46,257 nucleotides of DNA from an uncultured Chloroflexales bacterium (GTDB lineage: Bacteria > Chloroflexota > Chloroflexia > Chloroflexales > Chloroflexaceae). The DNA is taken from the NCBI GenBank assembly GCA_937967405.1, contig CALCJV010000053.1:1-46257 (forward strand). The letters run 5' to 3'. Positions within the stretch are counted from its first letter, which is position 1, and each line of letters begins with the position of its first letter. Below are positions 39,427 to 46,257 of this stretch, in pieces. The translations under genes were made by a program, and so were the position numbers. Below the pieces are notes generated by a model that was not told the origin of the DNA, searched no databases, and saw nothing but the letters and a program-made list of their open reading frames with translations.

Positions 39427-39738
39427 AGAATACTCGACAATCACCCGATCAGCGACAACGGTGACGGGATAGGTGGCAACTGGCTCAAAGGCGGGCAGGG
39501 TGCGCGGCATACCCGTTTTGAGGTCGAACAGTGAACCGTGCATGGGGCACTCGACGCACTGCTCCTCGCGGTCAAGCTCGCCTTGACTGAGCGATGCGTC
39601 GGCGTGCGAGCAGGTGTCAGCGAGGGCATAGAACGTGCCGGCAAGGTGGAAGACTGCAATCTTGTGCCCATCCACCTGCACTACTTTGGCTGTGCCATCG
39701 GGGAAATCATGCAGTGCGGCAACATCAACGGTGGGCAT
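39421..39738 (-). CDS. Rieske [2Fe-2S] ferredoxin-like protein
   Basis: This 105-residue soluble protein has the Rieske cluster ligands Cys43-x-His45 and Cys64-x-x-His67 (DTCSHAD and ECPMHG). It resembles the ferredoxin subunits of non-haem oxygenases. Similar small Rieske genes are often found inside suf clusters, where they may give electrons for cluster assembly. AAAGGA lies before the ATG. It follows the TOPRIM-like gene by 25 bases and may be read from the same transcript. Confidence 0.9.
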   Translation of the reverse strand: MPTVDVAALHDFPDGTAKVVQVDGHKIAVFHLAGTFYALADTCSHADASLSQGELDREEQCVECPMHGSLFDLKTGMPRTLPAFEPVATYPVTVVADRVIVEYSS

Positions 39739-39763
39739 AAAGGTTCCTTTCTACTGCTCCAAT

Positions 39764-40381
39764 TTAAGCAAACAACTGACGAATCCAGAAAACAAACTGA
39801 TCCGCGGCAGGTTGCCCCACGGTGAGATAGTGGGCCGTCATTGCTTGACCGAGCGGCTTGCCCGGCTCTGCCTGCCACGCCAGCCACGTGTGGATGTGGG
39901 CTTTGCTGCGGTCTGTAGCCCTGAAGCGTTGCTCTGGCAAACGCTGGATTGTCGTGTCCGCATAGCTCCAGAGCAGATCGCCATGCGGGACAAGCTGGGC
40001 CAGAAAATCTTCGAGCTTGCCGGAGGTCTGGTTATTCGGCATAAGCCAGACACCGGTGCTAGGTCTATCGGGATCGGGATGACTAAGGATGGTTCCGTTT
40101 GGATCAGGCTGCTTAGGAATGTTCGCATACCCTTCGTATTCTAGCAATGTGCAGAGTGATTGCCAACGGCTACTGATCTGCTCATCAGCATCTAGGATAA
40201 TCCCAAAGGCTCCCGTAACGGTTTTACGCACCGCACTGAGCTTCACGCGCAATTTGTGACTGTCGTACCCGTCTAATCGTTCATAGACGATCTGTTTGTC
40301 AATTTGGTGTGACTGGAACAAGGCACGACAGACCGCCTCATCATCGCGTCCCTCAACGATCAAGGCATATTGGCTCGTCAT
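39764..40381 (-). CDS. TOPRIM-like DUF3226-type protein
   Basis: This 205-residue protein opens with a TOPRIM-like pattern: LIVEGRDDEAV with Glu10 and Asp13/14, then IILDADEQ with Asp64 and Asp66 (about 61-68). It resembles DUF3226 proteins encoded beside ATPases. TOPRIM domains cut or bind nucleic acid with metal. The start ATG shares one base with the stop of the ATPase gene (TGATG), so the two are made together. The layout matches split OLD-type systems and, in principle, the ATPase + TOPRIM defence system PARIS. A housekeeping role is possible, and no function is proven. Confidence 0.72.
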   Translation of the reverse strand: MTSQYALIVEGRDDEAVCRALFQSHQIDKQIVYERLDGYDSHKLRVKLSAVRKTVTGAFGIILDADEQISSRWQSLCTLLEYEGYANIPKQPDPNGTILSHPDPDRPSTGVWLMPNNQTSGKLEDFLAQLVPHGDLLWSYADTTIQRLPEQRFRATDRSKAHIHTWLAWQAEPGKPLGQAMTAHYLTVGQPAADQFVFWIRQLFA

Positions 40382-41538
40382 CAACGTACCTCTAGATCAC
40401 CTTGCGTGACCACTTGAAGCTCTTCAGCTGTATACGTAACAGCTTGGATCTGGCTTGGGTCGCTGCGCCGCCGTTGCAGGCGGATCAGCTGCCCGTGCGC
40501 TGCGGTGGATACGCTGGTGGCGTGCTGGAAGGCTTTGAGGCAATCCCAACTATGGGTGGTAGCAAAGACTTGGACATTCAGGCGGTGCGCTATTGCAAGG
40601 ATCAGCTTCCACATCTCCACCTGCACGGTATAGTGCAGCCCGATCTCAATCTCATCAATCAGGAAGAAGCCATCACGGGCATTGAGCAGGGCTAGCAGGA
40701 TGCCGAGCAGCCGGTTCATCCCTTCGCCGGTGCTGCCAAGTGGAATACGCTGACCACCTAAGCGGATGATCGGGCGGCGACCTACGCGGGTAGCCGAAGG
40801 AAGATCGCCGACAAAGGCGATAGCTTCAATCTCAGGCTCGATCAGCCGCAAGCCTTCCAGCAAATAGGCTTCAAATTCCTGATCAAGCGCAACCTCATCC
40901 CAGAACTCAGCCGCAATGCCAGATGATAGCCCAGCGGTACGCAGGAAAACACAGCGGCGTAACGGGGTTGGGTCATCGAGAAATCCGCCCCGTTCGGCTA
41001 ATATGTAGAGCGGGTAGCTACGTTCCCGTCCCGCGTATTCAATCGCCATTGCGTACTCGCGGAGGTCATCCACGATCACATCGGTATCAGGATCAAGCTG
41101 TTCTACCTGTGCGCGTCTAAGTCCCGTTCTAGCGCGTGCTATCGGCAGCAGTCCGAGTTGGATACTGAGAACTTGCGCGGCAGTATGGATTGCACCAATC
41201 TGGAGCTTGGCATTTTGCTCGCGGATGTTGGGGCGATGGCAGAAGATATAGCGCAGATCATCAAGCAGTTCCTGCCCATATTCATCGGGATGGAGGTCGT
41301 CGCGGCGGGGACTGCGGCGCGGATTGCTGATGCTGATTTCGCCGCGCCGCCGGAGTAGTTCCAGCATGATCGCAGGATTGCCCCGATGTGCATACAGATA
41401 GATCGCCTCAAGCACGCTCGTCTTGCCGGTATTGTTTCGACCCACCAGCAGGTTGACGTGCTGAAGCTGTGGGATTTCGAGCTGCTCAAACATCCGAAAG
41501 CCCTTGATGTGCAATGAGTCAAGGTGTAGGGTTGCCAT
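40381..41538 (-). CDS. AAA_15/AAA_21 (OLD/RecF-like) ATPase
   Basis: This 385-residue ABC-class ATPase has Walker A GRNNTGKTS (33-41), a signature-like STGEG (269-273), Walker B FFLIDEIE with Asp295 and Glu296, and the switch His329 in ATTHSWD. The middle part (about 60-250) is variable. The opening LDSLHIKGFRMFEQLEI is typical of OLD, RecF and AAA_15 proteins. The nuclease domain of OLD is missing here; a separate TOPRIM-like protein is encoded next. Such pairs are frequent in phage defence. Its position inside the suf-cysteine block looks like an insertion. Confidence 0.85.
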   Translation of the reverse strand: MATLHLDSLHIKGFRMFEQLEIPQLQHVNLLVGRNNTGKTSVLEAIYLYAHRGNPAIMLELLRRRGEISISNPRRSPRRDDLHPDEYGQELLDDLRYIFCHRPNIREQNAKLQIGAIHTAAQVLSIQLGLLPIARARTGLRRAQVEQLDPDTDVIVDDLREYAMAIEYAGRERSYPLYILAERGGFLDDPTPLRRCVFLRTAGLSSGIAAEFWDEVALDQEFEAYLLEGLRLIEPEIEAIAFVGDLPSATRVGRRPIIRLGGQRIPLGSTGEGMNRLLGILLALLNARDGFFLIDEIEIGLHYTVQVEMWKLILAIAHRLNVQVFATTHSWDCLKAFQHATSVSTAAHGQLIRLQRRRSDPSQIQAVTYTAEELQVVTQGDLEVR

Positions 41539-41604
41539 CGTTATCCCTCGTTATCCATCCTGTGCTATACCAGTGCCACTGCATCCCGCGCTAGCCTACG
41601 GTCT

Positions 41605-41610
41605 AGTATA
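41605..41610 (-). promoter_or_regulatory. Possible -10 of the ATPase/TOPRIM pair
   Basis: TATACT on the - strand, about 67 bases before the ATPase start and after the sufB terminator. No good -35 is seen because that region is taken by the terminator hairpin. Confidence 0.35.
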
Positions 41611-41625
41611 CACCGATTAGACCAA

Positions 41626-41659
41626 GATCGCCCATCCTCGCTGAGGAGAATGGGCGATC
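41626..41659 (-). terminator. Terminator hairpin after sufB
   Basis: GATCGCCCA (41626-41634) pairs perfectly with TGGGCGATC (41651-41659), with a further inner 5-bp stem TCCTC / GAGGA around GCT. It lies 45 bases after the sufB stop. The following bases are not T-rich, but the stem is strong. Confidence 0.65.
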
Positions 41660-41703
41660 CCTGTATACGCTCCGAATCGTGTACTAGCTGCTGCGGCGCA
41701 ATC

Positions 41704-43116
41704 CTAGCCGACTGAGCCTTCCATCTCCATCTGGATCAGACGATTCAGCTCTAGTGCATACTCCATTGGTAGCTCGCGGGTGAATGGCTCCATAAAGCCC
41801 AGCACGATCATCGAGAGGGCATCGGCTTCGGGAATGCCGCGACTCATCAGGTAGAAAAGTTGCTCCTCACCGATGCGCCCAACAGTGGCTTCGTGGGCCA
41901 GCGTGGTCTGCTCTTCTTCGATCTCGATGTACGGGATCGTGTCGCTCGCCGAGTGTTCGTCAAGGATCAGCGCATCGCAGTTGACGTTGATCTTCGAATT
42001 GACCGCACCCGGTGCCACTTTCGCCAAGCCGCGATAGGTCGTCTTGCCGCCATCCTTGCTGACCGACTTGTTGGTGATGCGGCTGGTGGTATCTGGGGCG
42101 ATGTGCACCATCTTAGCCCCTGCATCTTGGTGCTGCCCACGCCCGGCGTAGGCTACGCTCAACACCTCGCCGCGTGCGCCACGCCCCATCAGGTAGACGG
42201 AAGGATACTTCATCGTCAGGCGGCTGCCGATATTGCCATCTACCCACTCCATCTGGGCATCTTCATAGGCAATCGCCCGCTTGGTCACAAGGTTGAAGAT
42301 GTTGTTGGCCCAGTTCTGGATCGTTGTGTAGCGGAACTTGCCGCCCTTCTTGACGATGATCTCAACCACCGCCGAGTGCAGCGAGTTGGTGCTGTAGACG
42401 GGCGCGGTGCAGCCTTCAATGTAGTGGGCTTCTGCACCTTCTTCGATAATGATGAGGGTGCGCTCGAACTGACCCATGTTCTCGGCATTGATGCGGAAGT
42501 AGGCTTGCAGAGGGATGTCCACCTTCACGCCGGCGGGCACATACACAAACGATCCGCCCGACCAGACGGCGGTATTCAGCGCGGCGTACTTGTTGTCGGC
42601 GGCGGGAATGACTGTGCCGAAATACTGCTTAAACAGCTCCGGCTGCTCCTGCAAGGCGGTGTCGGTATCGAGGAAGATCACTCCCAGCTTCTGCCACTCC
42701 TCGCGTAGTGAATGGTACACTACTTCACTTTCGTACTGTGCGCCCACGCCCGCCAGAAACTTGCGCTCAGCTTCGGGAATACCCAGCCGTTCGAAAGTGT
42801 TCTTGATCTCTTGCGGCACAGCATCCCAGTCGTGCTGGGGCTTTTCACCGGCCCGCACAAAGTAGTGAATCTGGTCGTAGTCAAGGTCAGCCAGCTCGGC
42901 GTTGGCCCACATACCGGTCAGTGGCACGGGCTTCTGCAAGAAGATGCGAAGTGCCTTGAGCCGCCGTTGCAACATCCACTCCGGCTCATTCTTCATGGCC
43001 GAAAGCTCGCGCACGACTTCTTCGGTCAGCCCCTTCGGGGATTTATAGATATAGTTCTCTTCATCGCGGAAGCCATACTTGGAATAGTCGAAATCGAGAT
43101 TTAGCTCTGCTACCAT
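41704..43116 (-). CDS. sufB: Fe-S cluster assembly protein SufB
   Basis: This 470-residue scaffold subunit is well conserved: [19 protein letters not shown] at the start, [24 protein letters not shown] in the middle, and [13 protein letters not shown] and [20 protein letters not shown] near the end. SufB, with SufC and SufD, builds iron-sulfur clusters from the persulfide delivered by SufS and SufU. Its length is normal. AGGAGG lies ten bases before the ATG. It has its own promoter (43159-43189) and terminator, so it can be made apart from sufCDSU. Confidence 0.97.
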   Translation of the reverse strand: MVAELNLDFDYSKYGFRDEENYIYKSPKGLTEEVVRELSAMKNEPEWMLQRRLKALRIFLQKPVPLTGMWANAELADLDYDQIHYFVRAGEKPQHDWDAVPQEIKNTFERLGIPEAERKFLAGVGAQYESEVVYHSLREEWQKLGVIFLDTDTALQEQPELFKQYFGTVIPAADNKYAALNTAVWSGGSFVYVPAGVKVDIPLQAYFRINAENMGQFERTLIIIEEGAEAHYIEGCTAPVYSTNSLHSAVVEIIVKKGGKFRYTTIQNWANNIFNLVTKRAIAYEDAQMEWVDGNIGSRLTMKYPSVYLMGRGARGEVLSVAYAGRGQHQDAGAKMVHIAPDTTSRITNKSVSKDGGKTTYRGLAKVAPGAVNSKINVNCDALILDEHSASDTIPYIEIEEEQTTLAHEATVGRIGEEQLFYLMSRGIPEADALSMIVLGFMEPFTRELPMEYALELNRLIQMEMEGSVG

Positions 43117-43158
43117 TGATTGTGGTCCTCCTCAATAGGTGTTTGTATCTTGACAACT

Positions 43159-43189
43159 AGTATACCACAGGTTGCGGGTGTTTTGTCAG
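43159..43189 (-). promoter_or_regulatory. Promoter of sufB
   Basis: TGGTATACT (TATACT at 43159-43164) is an extended -10 on the - strand, with CTGACA (43184-43189) 19 bases upstream. The start point would be near 43151, 35 bases before the sufB ATG. Confidence 0.55.
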
Positions 43190-43219
43190 TTTTAACAGGT
43201 TTTTCTGTAAAAACTCTCG

Positions 43220-43606
43220 TTATGCTGCTTCATCGGGCAGACTATACAGCCCGGCCTTCAGGGCCTTGAGGGCCAGCAGGGCGCATTTCAGGCGCACTGG
43301 ATTACGCTGCAAGGGAATGCCAAGCAGTTCCAGCAGGTCATCTTTATCGAAGTGCCGCACCCACTGCAATGATTGCCCTTGCACCGCTTCCGTGAGCATT
43401 GAAGCTGAAGCCATGCTGATGGCACAGCCCTTGCCCGAAAACTTGATCTGCTGGACTACGTCATCGGCAACAATCAAGTCAATCCGCACTTTGTCGCCGC
43501 ACAGGGGATTGACCGCCTCAAAGCTATGCGTGGGGTGTTCAAGTGTGCCAAAGTTACTTGGGTAGCGGCTATGCTCCAGTATCTCTGCGCTATACAGTTC
43601 GTTCAT
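43220..43606 (-). CDS. sufU: SufU-type iron-sulfur assembly protein
   Basis: This 128-residue IscU-like protein has the SufU ligand set Cys36, Asp38 (NPLCGDK), Cys61 (GKGCAIS) and Cys108 (LKCALL). SufU accepts the persulfide sulfur from SufS, often through zinc-ligand exchange. It is shorter than many SufU proteins at the C-terminus. It follows sufS by 19 bases on the same strand. Confidence 0.92.
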   Translation of the reverse strand: MNELYSAEILEHSRYPSNFGTLEHPTHSFEAVNPLCGDKVRIDLIVADDVVQQIKFSGKGCAISMASASMLTEAVQGQSLQWVRHFDKDDLLELLGIPLQRNPVRLKCALLALKALKAGLYSLPDEAA

Positions 43607-43625
43607 TGCTTATCTCTGCGCTTGC

Positions 43626-44882
43626 CTAGCCCAGCATCCGCTGAACGTGGGCCAAACCTACGATGAGCCGGTCTATCTCATCGGCGGTGTTATACAGGTA
43701 CATACTCGCCCGTACAGTTGCGGGCACATCCAGCGAGCGGTGCAGGGGCTGCGTGCAGTGATGCCCAGCCCGTACCGCAATGCCGTGCTGATCGAGCACG
43801 GCGGCAATATCGTGCGGGTGGATATTGCCGAGCGTGAAAGCCAGTGCAGCCCCGCGCTGTTCGGCGGTATGAGGTCCATACAGGGTTAGGTTAGGCACGG
43901 TAGCCAGCCGTTGCAGGGCATACTGCAACAGCTCTTGCTCGTGCTGATGGATTGCGTCCATCCCAATGCTGTTCAGGAAATCTACCGCGGCCCCTAATGC
44001 AATCGCCTCACCAATTGCAGGTGTGCCGGCCTCAAAGCGTTGGGGCACATCAGCGTAGGTGCTGCGCTGCTCATCTACGTAGCTAATCATGGAGCCGCCG
44101 CCAAGAAACGGGGGCATCGTGCTGAGGAGGTCATAGCGCCCCCAAAGCACGCCCACGCCGGTCGGCCCACACATTTTGTGCCCACTGAAGGCCAGAAAAT
44201 CGGCTCCTAGCTCAGCCACGTTGACGGGCATGTGTGGCACGCTTTGCGCTCCATCCACCACCACTAGCGCACCGACAGCGTGGGCTAGGGCAGCAATCGT
44301 GGACACGGGATTGATCGTGCCCAACACATTCGACTGATGGGTGAAGGCAACGATACGGGTGCGCTCGGTGAGGAGCTGCTCAAGGTGCGTGAGGTCAAGC
44401 CGTCCGTCGGCATCCAGCGCGACATAATCCAGCACTGCGCCGCGCCGCTCGGCGAGGAGTTGCCACGGGACGATGTTTGAATGATGTTCCATCAGGGTGA
44501 GCAGGATGCGATCTCCCGCCTGCACGTGGGCATCGCCCCACGCATATGCAACAAGATTGATCGCCTCTGTAGTGTTGCGCGTAAAGATGATTTCCTCTGG
44601 GCGGCGTGCGCCAATGAAGTGGGCCACCTTCTCGCGGGCTTGCTCATAGGCGTAGGTGGCTTCCTCGCTCAGCCAGTAAACCCCCCGATGCACATTGGCA
44701 TGATAACGGGACATGTAGTCGGTGAGGGCTTGGATCACATGGCGCGGACGCTGCGACGATGCGGCCGAGTCGAGGAAGGCAAGCGGCTGCCCATGCACCT
44801 GCTGCTGCAAGATCGGGAACTCTGCCCGCACGCTAGCTATGTCGGTTAGACGAGTGTTGGTCAAGGTGGCTACAGTGCTCAT
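43626..44882 (-). CDS. sufS: Cysteine desulfurase SufS
   Basis: This 418-residue PLP enzyme takes sulfur from cysteine for cluster assembly. PLP binds Lys236 (FSGHKMCGP). The persulfide Cys376 lies in RAGHHCTQPLHR, and the N-terminal LDSAASSQRP and VHRGVYWLSEEAT are typical. ATG 44882 is chosen because it lies just before the conserved part and an AAAGAG site precedes it; a longer form overlapping sufD is unlikely. It is 13 bases after sufD and 19 before sufU, indicating one transcript. Confidence 0.95.
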   Translation of the reverse strand: MSTVATLTNTRLTDIASVRAEFPILQQQVHGQPLAFLDSAASSQRPRHVIQALTDYMSRYHANVHRGVYWLSEEATYAYEQAREKVAHFIGARRPEEIIFTRNTTEAINLVAYAWGDAHVQAGDRILLTLMEHHSNIVPWQLLAERRGAVLDYVALDADGRLDLTHLEQLLTERTRIVAFTHQSNVLGTINPVSTIAALAHAVGALVVVDGAQSVPHMPVNVAELGADFLAFSGHKMCGPTGVGVLWGRYDLLSTMPPFLGGGSMISYVDEQRSTYADVPQRFEAGTPAIGEAIALGAAVDFLNSIGMDAIHQHEQELLQYALQRLATVPNLTLYGPHTAEQRGAALAFTLGNIHPHDIAAVLDQHGIAVRAGHHCTQPLHRSLDVPATVRASMYLYNTADEIDRLIVGLAHVQRMLG

Positions 44883-44895
44883 CGGCGTGCTCTTT

Positions 44896-46131
44896 CTAGA
44901 TGCGCCCTTCGATGTGAGCGGCAACTTGTTCGCGGGTCACTTCGTGCGGGATCGCGTTCAGGGCTGTTTCAAAGAAGCCCATCACGATCAGTCGCTTGGC
45001 ATCTACAGGACTGATCCCGCGAGCCTGCATATAGAAAATCTGCTCTGCATCTACCTGCCCACTCGTGCTGGCGTGGCCAGCTCTGGCGACATCGTTGGTA
45101 TCAATCATCAAGCCGGGGATCGAGTCGCTGCGCGAATTCGGGGTCAAGTGGATCGCATGCTCTTCAAGGCGGGTGCTGGTCGCGTGGGATTCGTGTTCAA
45201 TCTTGATCATACCATCGAAGACGCTGTAGCCTTCATCCGCCACGACCGTCTTGAAATCGAGGTGGCTCTCGGTTGCAGTGCCGATGTGGCGCAGCCACGG
45301 CACAATCACAAGGTTCTGCTGTTCGGTGGCAAAGGTTGCGCCGTGCCACTCAATGCGGCTGCCGTCGCCCTGCATGCGGGCTTCAGCTTCGATGTGCTGC
45401 ACCTTGCTGCCCAAGCCAAATGAGACCCATTCGCTGCTTGCATCGCGATCAAGCGTGATGACTTGCCCGCCGATGTGGTAGGCCGTGCGGCTCTGCTGCT
45501 GGATGCTGGCGTAGCGGATGGCTGCACCCGCCCCGATAAATAGCTCGGATGTGGCTCCGGTGAAGGTATCCGTAGCACTCTCAACCGAGCTATACTCCTC
45601 GATCAAGCTGACTCGCGCATTGGCTTCGACAATCACCAATGTGTACGGGAAGTGAGCTTGCTCGCCGACTGGGAGGGTATAGCGAATATGCAACGGGGTT
45701 TCCAGTTCCACATTGCGGGGCACATACAGGAACGTGCCATTTTGCCAGAGGGCCGCCCGTAGTGCGCTATAGCGATTGGCGAGTGGGGGCACACCCTGCC
45801 CCATCGTGCGGCTAATCAGGTCGGCGTGGGTAGCGAGCGCATCCCGCAACGGCACAAAGATTACGCCCTGCTCAGCTGCTTTGTCTGCGCCGAGCAGTTC
45901 GGGGGCATGGGCGTGATCAGTCACCTGCAACGTCTCAAGGTGCAGATCGTCGAGCCGCGTGCGTCGCCATTTGGGGGCTTCCATGTGCTGGAACGCACGC
46001 CACGCTGCACCGCGCATTTCGGTCAGCCACGCAGGTTCGTTGGCCGCCTGCGAACGTGCGAGGATTTGCTCAACGCTCAGCGTGCCTAACGGGCCGAGTG
46101 GGGAGGTGCTTTCGTCAGTTAAGACTGCCAA
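44896..46131 (-). CDS. sufD: Fe-S cluster assembly protein SufD
   Basis: This SufB/SufD-family protein (411 residues from TTG 46131) has [30 protein letters not shown] split across the central beta helix, and the C-terminal [27 protein letters not shown] typical of SufD. It forms the SufBCD scaffold. TTG 46131 is favoured because AAGGAGG lies six bases upstream. That start is inside the end of sufC (17-base overlap), implying coupled translation. A longer in-frame form from 46170 is less likely. Confidence 0.92.
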   Translation of the reverse strand: MAVLTDESTSPLGPLGTLSVEQILARSQAANEPAWLTEMRGAAWRAFQHMEAPKWRRTRLDDLHLETLQVTDHAHAPELLGADKAAEQGVIFVPLRDALATHADLISRTMGQGVPPLANRYSALRAALWQNGTFLYVPRNVELETPLHIRYTLPVGEQAHFPYTLVIVEANARVSLIEEYSSVESATDTFTGATSELFIGAGAAIRYASIQQQSRTAYHIGGQVITLDRDASSEWVSFGLGSKVQHIEAEARMQGDGSRIEWHGATFATEQQNLVIVPWLRHIGTATESHLDFKTVVADEGYSVFDGMIKIEHESHATSTRLEEHAIHLTPNSRSDSIPGLMIDTNDVARAGHASTSGQVDAEQIFYMQARGISPVDAKRLIVMGFFETALNAIPHEVTREQVAAHIEGRI

Positions 46132-46257
46132 CGACTTCCTCCTTGATCCAATCGTAGCCGCGCTCCTCAAGCTCTAGGGCCAGCTCAGGCCCACCTGAAC
46201 GCACGATGCGCCCATCCATCATCACCGACACAAACTGCGGCTTGATGTAGTTGAGCA
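46115..46257 (-). CDS. sufC: Fe-S cluster assembly ATPase SufC, C-terminal part
   Basis: Only the last 46 codons are in the window; the gene continues past the right edge. The translation reads [18 protein letters not shown], then [21 protein letters not shown], the standard SufC C-terminus. SufC is the ABC-type ATPase of the SufBCD scaffold. Its stop at 46115 overlaps the start of sufD. Confidence 0.92.
   Translation of the reverse strand, partial: LNYIKPQFVSVMMDGRIVRSGGPELALELEERGYDWIKEEVVGSLN

Noticed and set aside
41860..42708. Open frame of 282 codons on the + strand
   Set aside because: It lies antisense inside sufB, which is strongly conserved on the other strand.
43199..43214. GTTTTT / AAAAAC hairpin between sufU and sufB as a terminator
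   Set aside because: The stem is only six A-T-rich pairs and lies directly upstream of the sufB promoter; too weak to call.

Overview
The window looks like a chromosomal segment from a Chloroflexota bacterium, most likely class Chloroflexia. The pointers are moderately high GC, phasin and PhaR-type polyhydroxyalkanoate genes, menaquinone synthesis, large secreted proteins ending in a YLP-type tail, a kinase-zinc ribbon-FHA fusion and an M16 peptidase pair. That placement is inference from gene content and style; no rRNA or other phylogenetic marker is present. I see no tRNA, rRNA, insertion sequence or CRISPR array.

Left part (1-14.6 kb, mostly + strand): a phasin-like protein, a PhaR-like regulator overlapped by a secreted subtilase and followed by an MFS exporter, a CPBP membrane protease, a large secreted carboxypeptidase-regulatory-domain protein on the - strand, a divergent Old Yellow Enzyme homologue, a catalytic/non-catalytic M16 peptidase pair and a two-GAF protein. 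Middle-left (14.6-21.7 kb, - strand): an asparaginase - coaX - ubiE/menG - DUF4230 operon, preceded by a DUF21/CBS membrane protein, a secreted alpha/beta hydrolase and an EamA transporter.

Middle (21.8-33.3 kb, + strand): the most interesting region. An IclR regulator is followed by a hydantoinase, an M20 N-carbamoyl-amino-acid hydrolase, a urocanase homologue, a DUF917 protein, a histidine-ammonia-lyase homologue whose MIO-forming Ala-Ser-Gly is replaced by Gly-Glu-Ser, and a complete OpuB/EgtU-type betaine ABC importer. Together these genes account step by step for uptake of (S-methyl-)ergothioneine or a related trimethylhistidine betaine, elimination of trimethylamine, hydration, removal of the sulfur group, hydantoin opening and decarbamoylation to glutamate. 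This is an inference from family logic and context, not a demonstrated pathway.

Right part (34.9-46.3 kb, - strand): a sulfur and iron-sulfur block. In transcription order it reads sufC (cut by the window edge), sufD, sufS, sufU, sufB, then an OLD-like ATPase + TOPRIM-like (DUF3226) pair, a Rieske protein, a two-domain rhodanese, cysM, a JAMM peptidase, a CysO-like sulfur carrier with a two-residue tail after its Gly-Gly, a MoeZ-type E1/rhodanese fusion and a DUF59 (SufT-like) factor. This combines SUF cluster assembly with carrier-protein-dependent cysteine synthesis. The ATPase/TOPRIM pair is the odd one out and may be a defence-like module.

Promoters are often recognisable: extended -10 boxes (TGn + TATAAT or TATACT) recur. 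A 17-nt element spanning the -35 box is identical at the hydantoinase-operon and rhodanese promoters, hinting at shared sulfur-linked control. The rhodanese mRNA has a long leader that can fold into two nested, nearly perfect stems.
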